Positions 46,347 to 55,025 are shown, counted from the stretch's first letter. The stretch: 64,000 nt of DNA from Sulfurospirillum diekertiae (GCF_002309535.1 NZ_CP023275.1:868001-932000); one strand, 5' to 3'. Made by a program: numbers and translations. The notes: generated by a model not told the origin, from the letters alone.

Positions 46347-47006
46347 ATGAACATGAGCTTATCAATTAAGTTGTTATCTTTGGTTTTGGTATTTTTCTTT
46401 ACAGGATGTATGGAAAATGTTAAAGTATTACAAATACCAAGTGATTACAAAAGTCAGTCAATGCCACTGCAAGTATGTAATATTAGCGGATTGTCTGCAT
46501 CTGTGGTTTGTGATGAATTAAAGGACTATGAGTATAAAGGAAGCAGTACCTTTGTCCTTAGTATTGTAGAGAAAAGAAGATTTCCTGAAAGTCCAGCAAA
46601 TAGTCGTAATATACTTGCTCTTCAAAGTGCCGCTGAAGTTAGTTTAAAATATGGATACTCTTATTTTGCATTTGACTTTCCTAGAGAAATAGCCAATACA
46701 AAAGGCAACACACTACACACTGCTGAAGAATTTATAAAAGCTTGTAATACGACAACTATAGCGTCAGATATTCTCAGTTTAAATACTTACAAGGATGGTT
46801 GTGGCATCCCGATGTCAGGGAAGCTTGTTGTAATAGCATTTACGGAAAAGCCATATCAGCTTTTTACATATGATGCTAAAGAGGTTATTGCTTATTTGAA
46901 GAAAGAAGAGAAAAGTTTTAGTATGAGTGAAAGTGATTATTATTTTTCTAACAAATGGGATATGAGTGAAAGAATTAGATTTAATATTTTTGATAATAAA
47001 AAATAA
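46347..47006 (+). CDS. Predicted lipoprotein (cargo)
   Basis: 219 aa. Lipoprotein signal with lipobox FTGC (about 17-20: VLVFFFTGCMEN), remainder soluble with four or more Cys; no family recognised. Follows the membrane protein in the same direction after 93 bp and could work with it in the envelope. Confidence 0.65.
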   Translation: MNMSLSIKLLSLVLVFFFTGCMENVKVLQIPSDYKSQSMPLQVCNISGLSASVVCDELKDYEYKGSSTFVLSIVEKRRFPESPANSRNILALQSAAEVSLKYGYSYFAFDFPREIANTKGNTLHTAEEFIKACNTTTIASDILSLNTYKDGCGIPMSGKLVVIAFTEKPYQLFTYDAKEVIAYLKKEEKSFSMSESDYYFSNKWDMSERIRFNIFDNKK

Positions 47007-47023
47007 CTAATTACCGTAGGCGC

Positions 47024-47061
47024 GGCATCCAAGCGAAGCGTAAGCGTAGTGCGGGGATGCC
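47024..47061 (+). terminator. Hairpin after the lipoprotein gene
   Basis: GGCATCC (47024-47030) pairs with GGATGCC (47055-47061) across a loop made of AAGCG repeats, 18 nt after the stop. Its G+C content is well above its surroundings. Confidence 0.45.
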
Positions 47062-47110
47062 AAAGCCAAATGGTTATGGGTTTTGTCTTAAAATAAATAT
47101 ACTATATATA

Positions 47111-47297
47111 GAGACGAAACCTCTATGACGAAACCAGTGCCCTCACAAAGTGCCATTTTATAGGCAATGTAATAAGGTAGGTTTCGTCATGAAGAGATTT
47201 CGCCGTACAGTACATATGACGAAACTAAATGCTTTAAAACCCCCAAGTTTAGGTCTTCCACATTTCGTCATAGAAGTTATGCTCTCTACGGCGAAAC
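47111..47297. repeat. Iteron-like cluster, putative replication origin of element 1
   Basis: Seven copies of TATGACGAAAC or close variants in 187 bp: + strand at 47113 (core), 47124, 47215, 47287; minus strand at 47181-47190, 47197-47206, 47262-47272. Variants change GAC to GGC. The last copy overlaps the end of the RepA-like gene. Iterons next to a helicase-type gene are typical of plasmid oriV. Confidence 0.6.
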
Positions 47298-48143
47298 TAA
47301 AACTTCTTTTTTTGGTTCAATAAGCCTTACAATATCTTTTGGTCTGCCACCACCTGTAGCTTTTACCGACTCTATAAAAAAGACTATTCCTTTAAGCGAA
47401 TCAATTTCACTTTCAAGACCGGACATGCCTGATATCTTTTTGAGGTCTCTAAGGCTAATATTCGGTTCTTTCACAACAATACTTCGGATTTCACTTTCAA
47501 GCCATGATTTATCGGTGTATGTAAACTCATTGCCTGCTTGCACCATTCTATCTCTTGAGCACTGTACTATTAATTTGGAATATGTATCCGTTCTCTCAAA
47601 CTTGAATAAAAAATCCATATTGGATTCAATAACATCCTCATTACCTTTAACTTTGATGCCAACAAGCGTTCCGTTCTCCCTTAGCTTAGTAGCATGAAAG
47701 ATAACTATTAAAGTTGCACCTTTGTCTAGTAGCTTTTGATACATATCAAAAATACTTTGACAACCTGCATTATCGTCAGTGCTATATCCAAAGGTAAAAT
47801 TTTTAAAACTATCAATAATCAAAATATGATTTGTCAAATCAATGGTTTTATCAATTAGACTTTGGATAGCTTCAGCTCGCCTGCCAAGTGGAAGATGGCT
47901 TATGTTTGGATACTTCCCCATTAGTTCTCCATTTCTATCGCCATCAAGCCAGTGGATTTGATAGTCATGAGGTTTTAAAAGAGAGTTTAGCATCTCTAAA
48001 ACAAAAGTTGTTTTTCCAACTTTAGCTAAGCCATATATACCATTCAAAGCATTTAGCCTAAATGGAGTATCACAAAGAGGCGTAAACGCCTCTAGTGTGA
48101 CTACATATGGTGCTAAAATACTTTTGATAGTAGGCTTACTCAT
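47286..48143 (-). CDS. RepA-like RecA-fold ATPase/helicase
   Basis: 285 aa. Walker A GIYGLAKVGKTTF (about 33-45), Walker B HILIIDSFKNF (about 103-113) and a RecA-like core, followed by a small helical C-terminal region. Length and motifs resemble hexameric RepA-type helicases of mobilizable plasmids. Its start overlaps the 158-aa gene by 8 nt, its end touches the iteron cluster. Likely unwinds the origin of the excised circular element. Confidence 0.7.
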   Translation of the reverse strand: MSKPTIKSILAPYVVTLEAFTPLCDTPFRLNALNGIYGLAKVGKTTFVLEMLNSLLKPHDYQIHWLDGDRNGELMGKYPNISHLPLGRRAEAIQSLIDKTIDLTNHILIIDSFKNFTFGYSTDDNAGCQSIFDMYQKLLDKGATLIVIFHATKLRENGTLVGIKVKGNEDVIESNMDFLFKFERTDTYSKLIVQCSRDRMVQAGNEFTYTDKSWLESEIRSIVVKEPNISLRDLKKISGMSGLESEIDSLKGIVFFIESVKATGGGRPKDIVRLIEPKKEVLVSP

Positions 48144-48612
48144 TGCATATCTGTGTTTTCAACCTGTATGTCCTTGGTTGAAAGCAACTTGAGTGCTTGT
48201 TTCTAATAATTCTACTAGCCTCAGGTTTTGAAATATTAAAGGTGTCTGCATAAATATTTGACAGACTTCTTTTCTGTTTATCAACCTGTACTTGGGTTGG
48301 ATTTGAGGAATTTTTACCTGTAATAACTTCGACTAGAGAAAAGTTTCCGTTATTATCAACTACAAACAAATCGCCATCTCTGCTTAGAGCATAGTCTTTA
48401 AAAAAAGTATCATTAAGTTTGATTGGCATAATGATTTCAATCGTATGCGATATGGTCTTAGCCCGTACATCACAAAACAGAGTCCCATGTTTTTTCGTTT
48501 GGTTTAAATTAGATACAATATCAGTATCAACTTTGTTCGCCATCGTTGTGACTGAAGCAGAAGCTTTTGCCAGCGATTCTGCTTCAGTATTTTCATATAT
48601 ATTACTATGCAT
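48136..48612 (-). CDS. Hypothetical protein upstream of the RepA-like gene
   Basis: 158 aa, not recognised. Possible helix-turn-helix in NIYADTFNISKPEASRIIRNK near the C-terminus, so it may bind DNA, perhaps the iterons. Lies between the excisionase-like and RepA-like genes with 4-nt spacing and 8-nt overlap. Confidence 0.6.
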   Translation of the reverse strand: MHSNIYENTEAESLAKASASVTTMANKVDTDIVSNLNQTKKHGTLFCDVRAKTISHTIEIIMPIKLNDTFFKDYALSRDGDLFVVDNNGNFSLVEVITGKNSSNPTQVQVDKQKRSLSNIYADTFNISKPEASRIIRNKHSSCFQPRTYRLKTQICNE

Positions 48613-48616
48613 ATTA

Positions 48617-48820
48617 TTATCCTTGTATTTGATGTTTTTCTAACCAACAATCAATTAAATTTCGGTCGTACCTTATATATTTTCCTCCTATCTTTGAAAA
48701 AGGTAATGTTGAGCTAGTGTTAGCCATTCTCATTTTTGCTTGTGCTGATTTTGAGAAGCCATATTCTACTTCCAACTCTTCAGGTGTTAACCATCTTTTT
48801 TGTTCTAAACTTAATGACAT
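48617..48820 (-). CDS. Excisionase/AlpA-like HTH protein
   Basis: 67 aa. MerR/excisionase-type winged HTH: WLTPEELEVEYGFSKSAQAK, then FSKIGGKYIRYDRNLIDCWL. Such proteins direct integrase toward excision or activate element genes. AAGGGG lies before the ATG. Confidence 0.75.
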   Translation of the reverse strand: MSLSLEQKRWLTPEELEVEYGFSKSAQAKMRMANTSSTLPFSKIGGKYIRYDRNLIDCWLEKHQIQG

Positions 48821-48977
48821 TTTGTGCCCCTTATGATAAATTTAGAAATCGATTCCTAGTAATCAGCGGAAACAAGGTGTTGAGCTCGTTTGTCTCCTAT
48901 TGATGATGAAATTGTAATGGTTTTTTTGGAGTTGGAAAAGAGCTTATCCCTTGAGAAAATAAGGGATAAGATGTATG

Positions 48978-49568
48978 CTATTTAGTAGGGTTGTATCGTA
49001 GTTTTTGTATAGATTTTTTGTGCTTTAATCGTTGTCTGAGATATTCTTCTGCCGCTTCTTCATAATCGCGCATTTTGGCTCTTTCTTTTGGTGTGATGCC
49101 TATAATCTTGTCTTGTTCTTCCTGCCCCATATCGTACCACTCTTGATAGTCTTTCTCGGTTGGGACTATAACATCATCGGGTAGTGAAAGGAATATACTA
49201 TTAACACTATCCTTTTGTTTTGGAGCTCGTTTGCGTATTCCTGTTGAGCTGTAAAACTTTGTCATCTGCTCCTTGCTCAATCCAGCGTTTACCAGTATTT
49301 TTTGTATCTTGCCCCATAGATTAGTTGGGTCATCAAAAGGACATGTGTCACTGATTTCTATGCCATACTCCTGCCATGCTCTACTGACGAAATTGCTATA
49401 TTGCTTGACTTTTGTGCCATAAGTATCCTTGGTTATCCCATTTTGACCTAAAGCATCAATAGTTTGGTGTATTGCTCCAATTTCAGAGAGCTCCATTATG
49501 GATAATTGTCCTGCTCCGTGTGCAAAAATGTCTTCATTAATCTCTTTCAATAGTTCGTCTATACTCAT
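48978..49568 (-). CDS. Hypothetical protein coupled to the integrase
   Basis: 196 aa, mostly helical and charged, not recognised. Overlaps the integrase gene by 4 nt (ATGA), so the two are translated together. A basic C-terminus (RLKHKKSIQKLRY) suggests nucleic-acid contact; possibly an integrase cofactor. Confidence 0.6.
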   Translation of the reverse strand: MSIDELLKEINEDIFAHGAGQLSIMELSEIGAIHQTIDALGQNGITKDTYGTKVKQYSNFVSRAWQEYGIEISDTCPFDDPTNLWGKIQKILVNAGLSKEQMTKFYSSTGIRKRAPKQKDSVNSIFLSLPDDVIVPTEKDYQEWYDMGQEEQDKIIGITPKERAKMRDYEEAAEEYLRQRLKHKKSIQKLRYNPTK

Positions 49569-50677
49569 GACAACAACTCTTCAATCGCCTTGTTTGCTGT
49601 AGCAGATGATTTTTTATGGTTAGCGGATAGATAAAATTGATTGACGGTATCCAAATTGGTATGCCCCAATGAAGCGCTAAGGACTGTTCCGGCAACACCG
49701 CTTTCGCCCATTGCAGAAACTAATATATGCCTAAAATAATGCATGGTAAGTTCTTTAATTTGTGATGCTTCTTTTATCTTTGCAAGTTGTTTTTTAGGGG
49801 TAAAGAGTTCCTTATTTGTTATCGGTGATTCAAAAACTAAACCACTGTGGCTTTTGATATGTGATAAAGCTTCTGCAATTGGAGTGGGTAAATCATAAGT
49901 TTGGTCAATGCTTATTTTATTATTATCAGCTCTAATGGTATATGTATTATCTAAGAAGTTTATATCTGTCCATTTCAGAGTTCTAATTTCATTCCATCTT
50001 CTACCATAAAGGGCAAAGAGAAATAGAGCACGATAAAAAGCATCATCTTCATAAAGCGCAAAAATCGTTTTATAGAGGAGTGCTAATTTTGTACCGGCAT
50101 CACTAACAATCTTTTTTTGGCGATTTTGCTTTGGGATATTAATTTTAGGCATATCACTAATTACTTTGTTGTCTATCGCATATTGTAAAACTGGCTTAAG
50201 TGATTGCATAAGAACTTTTTTAATTGTTCTTGGGCTACATCCATTAGCAGTTTGTTTTGAGTGTCCTTTTGTCTCCATTTCTTTGCGTAGCCTATCAATG
50301 TCAAGGATTTTTATATCTTTAATTTTCTTTTTGCCTATACCTTTGCGACAATAAAGATTGTAAGCATTTAATCTTTCATTCGTCCAATCAGCCTTGCCAT
50401 TGCATACAGTCTCAAAATAAATATCTGCTACTACATTTAAAGGGCTATTCTCTGTAAAGCTAACTTTTAAACCTATATCTTTTTCATATTCCTCAGCAAG
50501 GCATTTTTTTGCCATAGATATTCTTGTTCTTTTGTCCCAATCCCTAGATGTAAAGTCTAAAGCAATTTGTTTTAGCTTATTGTTTTTTTTGAAATTTATA
50601 TAGAATTTAGTGAAATCACTATTTGCTCTTAACCCTTTGTCTACAATGTTCACAAATTGGCTTCTATCTACTGCCAT
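49565..50677 (-). CDS. int: Tyrosine recombinase/integrase of element 1
   Basis: 370 aa. N-terminal arm-binding and SAM-like core-binding regions, C-terminal catalytic domain with Arg (LYGRRWNEIRTLKW), His-x-x-Arg (MHYFRHILVS), GH (SLGHTNLD) and the nucleophile Tyr (VNQFYLSAN). AAGGAG precedes the ATG. Next to attR, reading away from it; matches the tandem arm-type sites at both ends. Confidence 0.93.
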   Translation of the reverse strand: MAVDRSQFVNIVDKGLRANSDFTKFYINFKKNNKLKQIALDFTSRDWDKRTRISMAKKCLAEEYEKDIGLKVSFTENSPLNVVADIYFETVCNGKADWTNERLNAYNLYCRKGIGKKKIKDIKILDIDRLRKEMETKGHSKQTANGCSPRTIKKVLMQSLKPVLQYAIDNKVISDMPKINIPKQNRQKKIVSDAGTKLALLYKTIFALYEDDAFYRALFLFALYGRRWNEIRTLKWTDINFLDNTYTIRADNNKISIDQTYDLPTPIAEALSHIKSHSGLVFESPITNKELFTPKKQLAKIKEASQIKELTMHYFRHILVSAMGESGVAGTVLSASLGHTNLDTVNQFYLSANHKKSSATANKAIEELLS

Positions 50678-50692
50678 TTAAACTCCTTTTTT

Positions 50693-50715
50693 GGGACATA
50701 CTGTAGGGACATACT
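50693..50715 (+). repeat. Tandem GGGACATACT sites, right end of element 1
   Basis: Copies at 50693-50702 and 50706-50715, 13 bp apart, between the integrase start and attR; same sequence and orientation as at 40333-40354. Confidence 0.7.
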
Positions 50716-50821
50716 CTTTTATGAATTAATTATAGCATAATAGGAATTCAAATGAAATATAAATATCGTATTTAAGGGGTTAGTGTAATGATAGGTATTT
50801 AAATATTTGATAGACTTCTTC

Positions 50822-50867
50822 TCTCATAAGCCGGAGGTCGAGGGTTCGAGTCCCTCTCTTGACACCA
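50822..50867 (+). repeat. attR of element 1 / attL of element 2 (46-bp tRNA-Met 3' copy)
   Basis: Exact copy of 40219-40264 (anticodon loop to CCA) without the tRNA 5' half, so no functional tRNA. Confidence 0.92.
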
Positions 50868-50933
50868 TTCTGAAAACCCTAAATCAAGCGATTGTTGCTA
50901 ACAATCAAAACTTCTGAAAAGCTTTTTAAATGT

Positions 50934-50954
50934 TAGTGTCACTCATAGTGTCAC
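50934..50954 (+). repeat. Tandem TAGTGTCAC sites near the left end of element 2
   Basis: Copies at 50934-50942 and 50946-50954, 12 bp apart, 66 bp from att: same layout as GGGACATACT in element 1 but a different sequence. Probable arm-type sites of the second integrase. Confidence 0.55.
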
Positions 50955-50968
50955 CAAGTAATTTCAAC

Positions 50969-52162
50969 TTATCCATGTTTACTGTACGCATTTTCAAATA
51001 GATTAATACTTGTACTTGCGTACATTGCTTTATCTTTGAGCCATTTCGCATAATGCTCTAGGAGCATTTTAAGACTACCATGACCTAAGATGTTTGCAAT
51101 TTGCTGAGGAGTAAATGCTTTACTCTCAAGTGCAGCAACTGCAAATGTATGCCTACAATTTTTAATCCCTCTATATTCGATGCCACAGTCTACTAGAAGC
51201 TTATACCACTTAGTGTTTTGTCTCAGAACTTTTCCATCTTTAACAAGAATCCTATTTCCTCTAATATCTTTGATATCTTCAAAATTTTTACCATCTATTC
51301 CAGAAAATAGCCAAAGAGAAGTTTTTCTCTTAGCTTCCCGTATAAGATTTTCAAAATGAGCCATTGAAGCATCAAAGAGAGGTATAGTACGATCTCTATA
51401 GACAGTCTTTGTTTCTTTGATCTTACCTTTTGTGATATCTCGACGAATTGTAATTGAACGTTTTACAAGATCAATATCTCCAATTTGAAGTCCAATAATC
51501 TCGCTAGGTGACATACCTTGATTAAAAGCTATACCTAAATAATCATATAGGTATAATCCATATTCAGTATTTTGAGCCTCTTTAAGAAGCGTATTAACCT
51601 CATAAGGTGAAAATGGCTTGACCACATCAAGATCTCTTTTTACCACTTCTTTTAGTTTGATTTCATAGGTGAAATTTCGATCAATTGCCTCGCCATCAAC
51701 AGCAATCTCAAAAACACCATGAAATACACGGAGGTATTTGTTTTTAGTGTTTTTTGATATCTCATTTTTTGTTTGTGTATTTTTTAAAGAATTTAGAAAT
51801 TGTTTAATTTCTAGCTTGGTTATACTAGCAATGCTTTTTTCCCCAAATTCTGTAAGAATGCGATTCACACGATACTCAATATTCTGATAATCATGCCATT
51901 TTTCGTAATCTTTTAAGAAGATTTTTGCAAAATAACTAAATTCTTTAGATTGAATTTTTGTTACCTTCCTCGCTTCAAACTTTCGAGCTATCCATGCAGG
52001 CAGAAATCTAGTTTGCATGTAGGCAAGTGTTTTTTCTACTTTTTTTACACCTGTGCTTTCCTCTATCTTTGATACAGTACCATCTTTAGTTGTTATAAAA
52101 TAGCGTATGTACCAAAATTTACGATTTGAGCGATTTAAGATAATCGCTCTTATATCTTCCAT
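50969..52162 (-). CDS. int: Tyrosine recombinase/integrase of element 2
   Basis: 397 aa. AGGAGG before the ATG. The C-terminal half has the catalytic-domain layout: LGIAFNQGMSPSEIIGLQIG (Box I), CRHTFAVAAL, NILGHGSLK and the Tyr in LLEHYAKW. Box I has Ser-Pro where the first catalytic Arg is expected, and Lys at the usual His before the second Arg. Either an unusual active subfamily or weakened. Its gene ends 100 bp from att. Confidence 0.85.
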   Translation of the reverse strand: MEDIRAIILNRSNRKFWYIRYFITTKDGTVSKIEESTGVKKVEKTLAYMQTRFLPAWIARKFEARKVTKIQSKEFSYFAKIFLKDYEKWHDYQNIEYRVNRILTEFGEKSIASITKLEIKQFLNSLKNTQTKNEISKNTKNKYLRVFHGVFEIAVDGEAIDRNFTYEIKLKEVVKRDLDVVKPFSPYEVNTLLKEAQNTEYGLYLYDYLGIAFNQGMSPSEIIGLQIGDIDLVKRSITIRRDITKGKIKETKTVYRDRTIPLFDASMAHFENLIREAKRKTSLWLFSGIDGKNFEDIKDIRGNRILVKDGKVLRQNTKWYKLLVDCGIEYRGIKNCRHTFAVAALESKAFTPQQIANILGHGSLKMLLEHYAKWLKDKAMYASTSINLFENAYSKHG

Positions 52163-52222
52163 ATTTTTCCTCCTTGATTTACAAAAGAGGATTTTGAAGT
52201 ACTGACAAATAACATAGTTATT

Positions 52223-52459
52223 TTATCGTTTTTGCGCGCGAGATAAAAGCTCATCAAGTTCTTGATCAACTTGATGGCCTTTCATCCAATTAATTAGTGC
52301 ATTTATATCCCAGAGAATTGCTTTTTTTGTCTTACTAGAAGAAGGTGGAACCAGATAATGAATGCCTTCCACTAATTCTTTGCCCATACGTTTTGTAAAA
52401 TAATCATCACTTAGATCAAAAATTTCTTTGAGATTTTTTGTTTGTTTGAATGTTAACAT
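52223..52459 (-). CDS. Small HTH/excisionase-like protein
   Basis: 78 aa. Pattern LKEIFDLSDDYFTKRMGK ... HYLVPPSSSKTKKAILWDINALINWM resembles excisionase/AlpA-like winged HTH proteins with the C-terminal WDINALINW helix. Same strand as and next to the integrase, fitting a directionality factor. Confidence 0.6.
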   Translation of the reverse strand: MLTFKQTKNLKEIFDLSDDYFTKRMGKELVEGIHYLVPPSSSKTKKAILWDINALINWMKGHQVDQELDELLSRAQKR

Positions 52460-52470
52460 TATGGGCTCAA

Positions 52471-52887
52471 TTATTGATTGATAATGTTTTGATCTCTATA
52501 TGATTTACTCAACGCATGAATCATATATTTCCTATCCTGCCAGTATGTACGTACAGAGCTGGCAAGAATTGAAGCTATTCGTGACAAATCATCTTTTTTC
52601 AAAGCGTAAAGTAATTTTTTGTCTCTGCCATTTTTTCGCATTTTGTGCATAGGTATGATAAGAGCTTTATACAAAACCATATGAGCCGATCGCTCAAGAC
52701 ATACTTCTCTATCTACAATATTAGTACATTTTGGTCGAAATAAATAATATTTGCCACAACTCACATGTTGTATCCATGTACTTAATTGATCATAATCCAT
52801 ATAAAGTAGTGTTTTTAGCAATTTTTGGCTAAAATTATCCCCTCCTGCGGGAGAAGGGAGATGACTGATTGGGCCGCTGAAACTCAT
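52471..52887 (-). CDS. Hypothetical element protein
   Basis: 138 aa, not recognised. Contains a Cys-rich middle (HVSCGKYYLFRPKC...VCLERS) and a basic helical C-terminus. First gene of the int-side operon, just before the A+T-rich divergent promoter region. Confidence 0.5.
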   Translation of the reverse strand: MSFSGPISHLPSPAGGDNFSQKLLKTLLYMDYDQLSTWIQHVSCGKYYLFRPKCTNIVDREVCLERSAHMVLYKALIIPMHKMRKNGRDKKLLYALKKDDLSRIASILASSVRTYWQDRKYMIHALSKSYRDQNIINQ

Positions 52888-53292
52888 CGTTGTCTCCTTT
52901 TATAATAATATAATATATTTAACTTTCCGTTAACGTTGTCTCACAATCAACTCTTTTTTAAACCTAGTTTGTATTTTTCCTCCCTTCCTAAATAAGTCAT
53001 GCTGAAATACTATCGTTTTCTATGATGTATTGTCAATTATAATCTTTATTTTGTTTATATTTGTCTATTTTGTAATATATTTAAAACTATAATATGTTTA
53101 ATTTTAATTATAATTACGTTTTAATTTATTTTTAGAACTAAAATATAGTACCTTTTATCGTTTAATTTTGATTTTAATCTCTTTTTTCATTGTTTTATTC
53201 GTAAATATAAACAAAATAACAATAATATGTTTATTTTATATCTTCATTTTGATATAATGATCGTATTAACAACTAATTTTTGGGATAGCAAC
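52888..53292. promoter_or_regulatory. Divergent control region with 17-bp inverted repeat
   Basis: 405 bp, extremely A+T-rich. A perfect 17-bp inverted repeat (TTATTTTGTTTATATTT, 53046-53062 / 53203-53219) and a direct repeat AATATGTTTA (about 53091 and 53223) lie between the int-side operon and the divergent repressor. Likely operators of the repressor. Confidence 0.55.
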
Positions 53293-53967
53293 ATGAATGA
53301 ACGACTAATTACACTCCGAAAAGCTCTCGGATTTAAGTCTCAAAAAGACTTTGGAGAGGCATTAGATATGCCTGCACGTACTATTCAAGCCTATGAACAA
53401 GGGACTTCACCCAATATCCCTTCTTCTTTTCTGCAAAAGTTGATGGGACAATTTGGCGTATCTACTGATTGGTTATTGTTAGGTCGAGGCGATATGTTTG
53501 CTAAGAATAATTTTATTATTAAAAGTTTTGAAAATTGTGAATTGTTATACGATGAATTGAATAACGAAGACATCTATAATGCTTTAGTAGGCGCATATAT
53601 TCAAAAGAAAATAACGCCTTTATTTAGAGATTTAGGAGCTGAAAAATCGTTTTGGAAACAAATGGTTTATGGACATAGAGATCGTATAGGTGCTATTTTT
53701 ATTCTCTTACGTACATTACAAGAATCTCAATTAAATGAGATTACCGTAGATAATGCAAAAGAAACGCTTAAAAAAATCGTCGAAAAGCATATCATTACAA
53801 TCAAGGATCATATTCAATATGTATATCTTGATAAGGAGAATTTACTGAAAGCTATTGAAAAATTAGATGATATTGGATGTTTTTTAATTTTAACCAATGC
53901 CCCAAAAATCGCTGGGTCACTTTTACCTTTTTTGAAAGAAGCTCATATCAAGGCACTTACAAATTAA
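53293..53967 (+). CDS. Phage-type (C2-like) XRE repressor
   Basis: 224 aa from ATG 53293. N-terminal HTH (ERLITLRKALGFKSQKDFGE, MPARTIQAYEQG) followed by the GVSTDWLLLGRGDMF linker typical of lambdoid/C2-type repressors. The C-terminal part is helical, without the LexA-like Ser-Lys protease motif, so relief of repression is unlikely to be by self-cleavage. Divergent from the int-side genes, as in a lysogeny switch. Confidence 0.82.
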   Translation: MNERLITLRKALGFKSQKDFGEALDMPARTIQAYEQGTSPNIPSSFLQKLMGQFGVSTDWLLLGRGDMFAKNNFIIKSFENCELLYDELNNEDIYNALVGAYIQKKITPLFRDLGAEKSFWKQMVYGHRDRIGAIFILLRTLQESQLNEITVDNAKETLKKIVEKHIITIKDHIQYVYLDKENLLKAIEKLDDIGCFLILTNAPKIAGSLLPFLKEAHIKALTN

Positions 53968-53993
53968 TATTCAAATTTAGTGACAATCGAGCA

Positions 53994-55025
53994 TTACCGA
54001 AGGTAATGCTCCGTAATACTCGCCCGTTCATGTTTCATCTCCCAACTTACTTGCTGCAATGCTTGATCATAGGTTAATCCTCCAATCACTTGAATATTTG
54101 TAAAACGTTCCCTAGCAAAGTTCCATCTAAAGCCATGACTGCCTTGATACTCTTGATTGGTGATTTGCGCAGCCTCTTTAAGAGCCGCTCTATATTTGTT
54201 AACATCGATGCAAAAAACATCATTTTTTAATAAATGAGCTTTTAATTGTTGATAGGTATCAACATGCACAAGTAAGATTCCAGGTTTTCCACCTTTTTCT
54301 ATGTCAAATATACGGCCTTTTTGCATGGCTTCTAAACTATCGTATTCTATTCCTTGCAGTTGTTCTACTTTACAAACTACATCATCTATTCGTATATAGT
54401 CAATAATATCGCCAAGTCGATTATCGTGTAGCTTTTGTGTTTTGATGCTAAGAAAAGGATCAATACGCTCAATTCCTTCTAATCTTGCTCCACTTTCATA
54501 CTGAATTTTTGCAGCAAGTTTGTAGATAGGATCTGTGATTGTGTCAATAAGAGCTTGTGGATCAGTATAGGCTCTGCAAAAGGTTGGCTCATCACTTGTT
54601 TCTACTACCAGTAGATTCTTACGTGCTTCATCAAGAATTTCATGACGAATTGAAAAATCATACTCTCTATCGTGGATTGCACCATCATGTGAGCTTTCAA
54701 GGAAATATTTTGCATTGAGCTTACGCAAGGCTGTCTCTAATTTTCCTAACGCGCTCGATATGAGTTCTAGGCGCTGTTCGCTAATATGCTGATACGCTTT
54801 AAAATACATATAGTGTACGATATGCTTCTCATTCAACTTTTGTAGGTCTTTGAGTGCAAAATTTTCTTTGGCATATATCCCGAGTTCGTTCCAAACTTCT
54901 CTGTATGTTTTAAGTGTTTCAGTATTTGCTATAAAACCTGTAGATTTTTGCTCACGTTTTGACATTCCTGGAGAAAAGAGAACTTTGGCGAGTTCTCCTG
55001 TTTGATAATGTATTGAGCCTCTCAT
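53994..55025 (-). CDS. Diverged tyrosine recombinase-like protein
   Basis: 343 aa. Near the middle YESGARLEGIERI matches Box I with its Arg; the C-terminal SHGFRWNFARERF supplies H-x-x-R-like residues and VSWEMKHERASITEHYLR ends with a candidate His and nucleophile Tyr two residues before the stop. Between them is a Lys-rich beta region. So it appears to be a complete but distant recombinase, not close to either integrase here. Overlaps the 176-aa gene by 4 nt. Confidence 0.65.
   Translation of the reverse strand: MRGSIHYQTGELAKVLFSPGMSKREQKSTGFIANTETLKTYREVWNELGIYAKENFALKDLQKLNEKHIVHYMYFKAYQHISEQRLELISSALGKLETALRKLNAKYFLESSHDGAIHDREYDFSIRHEILDEARKNLLVVETSDEPTFCRAYTDPQALIDTITDPIYKLAAKIQYESGARLEGIERIDPFLSIKTQKLHDNRLGDIIDYIRIDDVVCKVEQLQGIEYDSLEAMQKGRIFDIEKGGKPGILLVHVDTYQQLKAHLLKNDVFCIDVNKYRAALKEAAQITNQEYQGSHGFRWNFARERFTNIQVIGGLTYDQALQQVSWEMKHERASITEHYLR

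Larger units (their letters stand above)
40265..50867. mobile_element. Integrative element 1 (10.6 kb) at tRNA-Met
   Basis: Bounded by the 46-bp direct repeats. Contains a tyrosine integrase next to the right end, an excisionase-like HTH, a RepA-like ATPase with iterons, ArdA, phage-type small genes, an RTX/DUF4214 protein, and two cargo genes in opposite orientation. No relaxase, conjugation or capsid gene is visible, so it would rely on another element to move. Tandem GGGACATACT repeats lie near both ends. It contains none of the TTACATGTAA copies common in the core. Confidence 0.88.

Noticed and set aside
47111-47297. CRISPR array
   Set aside because: Repeats are 11 bp, in both orientations and unevenly spaced; no cas genes.
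50822-50867. Second tRNA-Met gene
   Set aside because: Only the 3' half is present; the 5' acceptor and D arm are missing.
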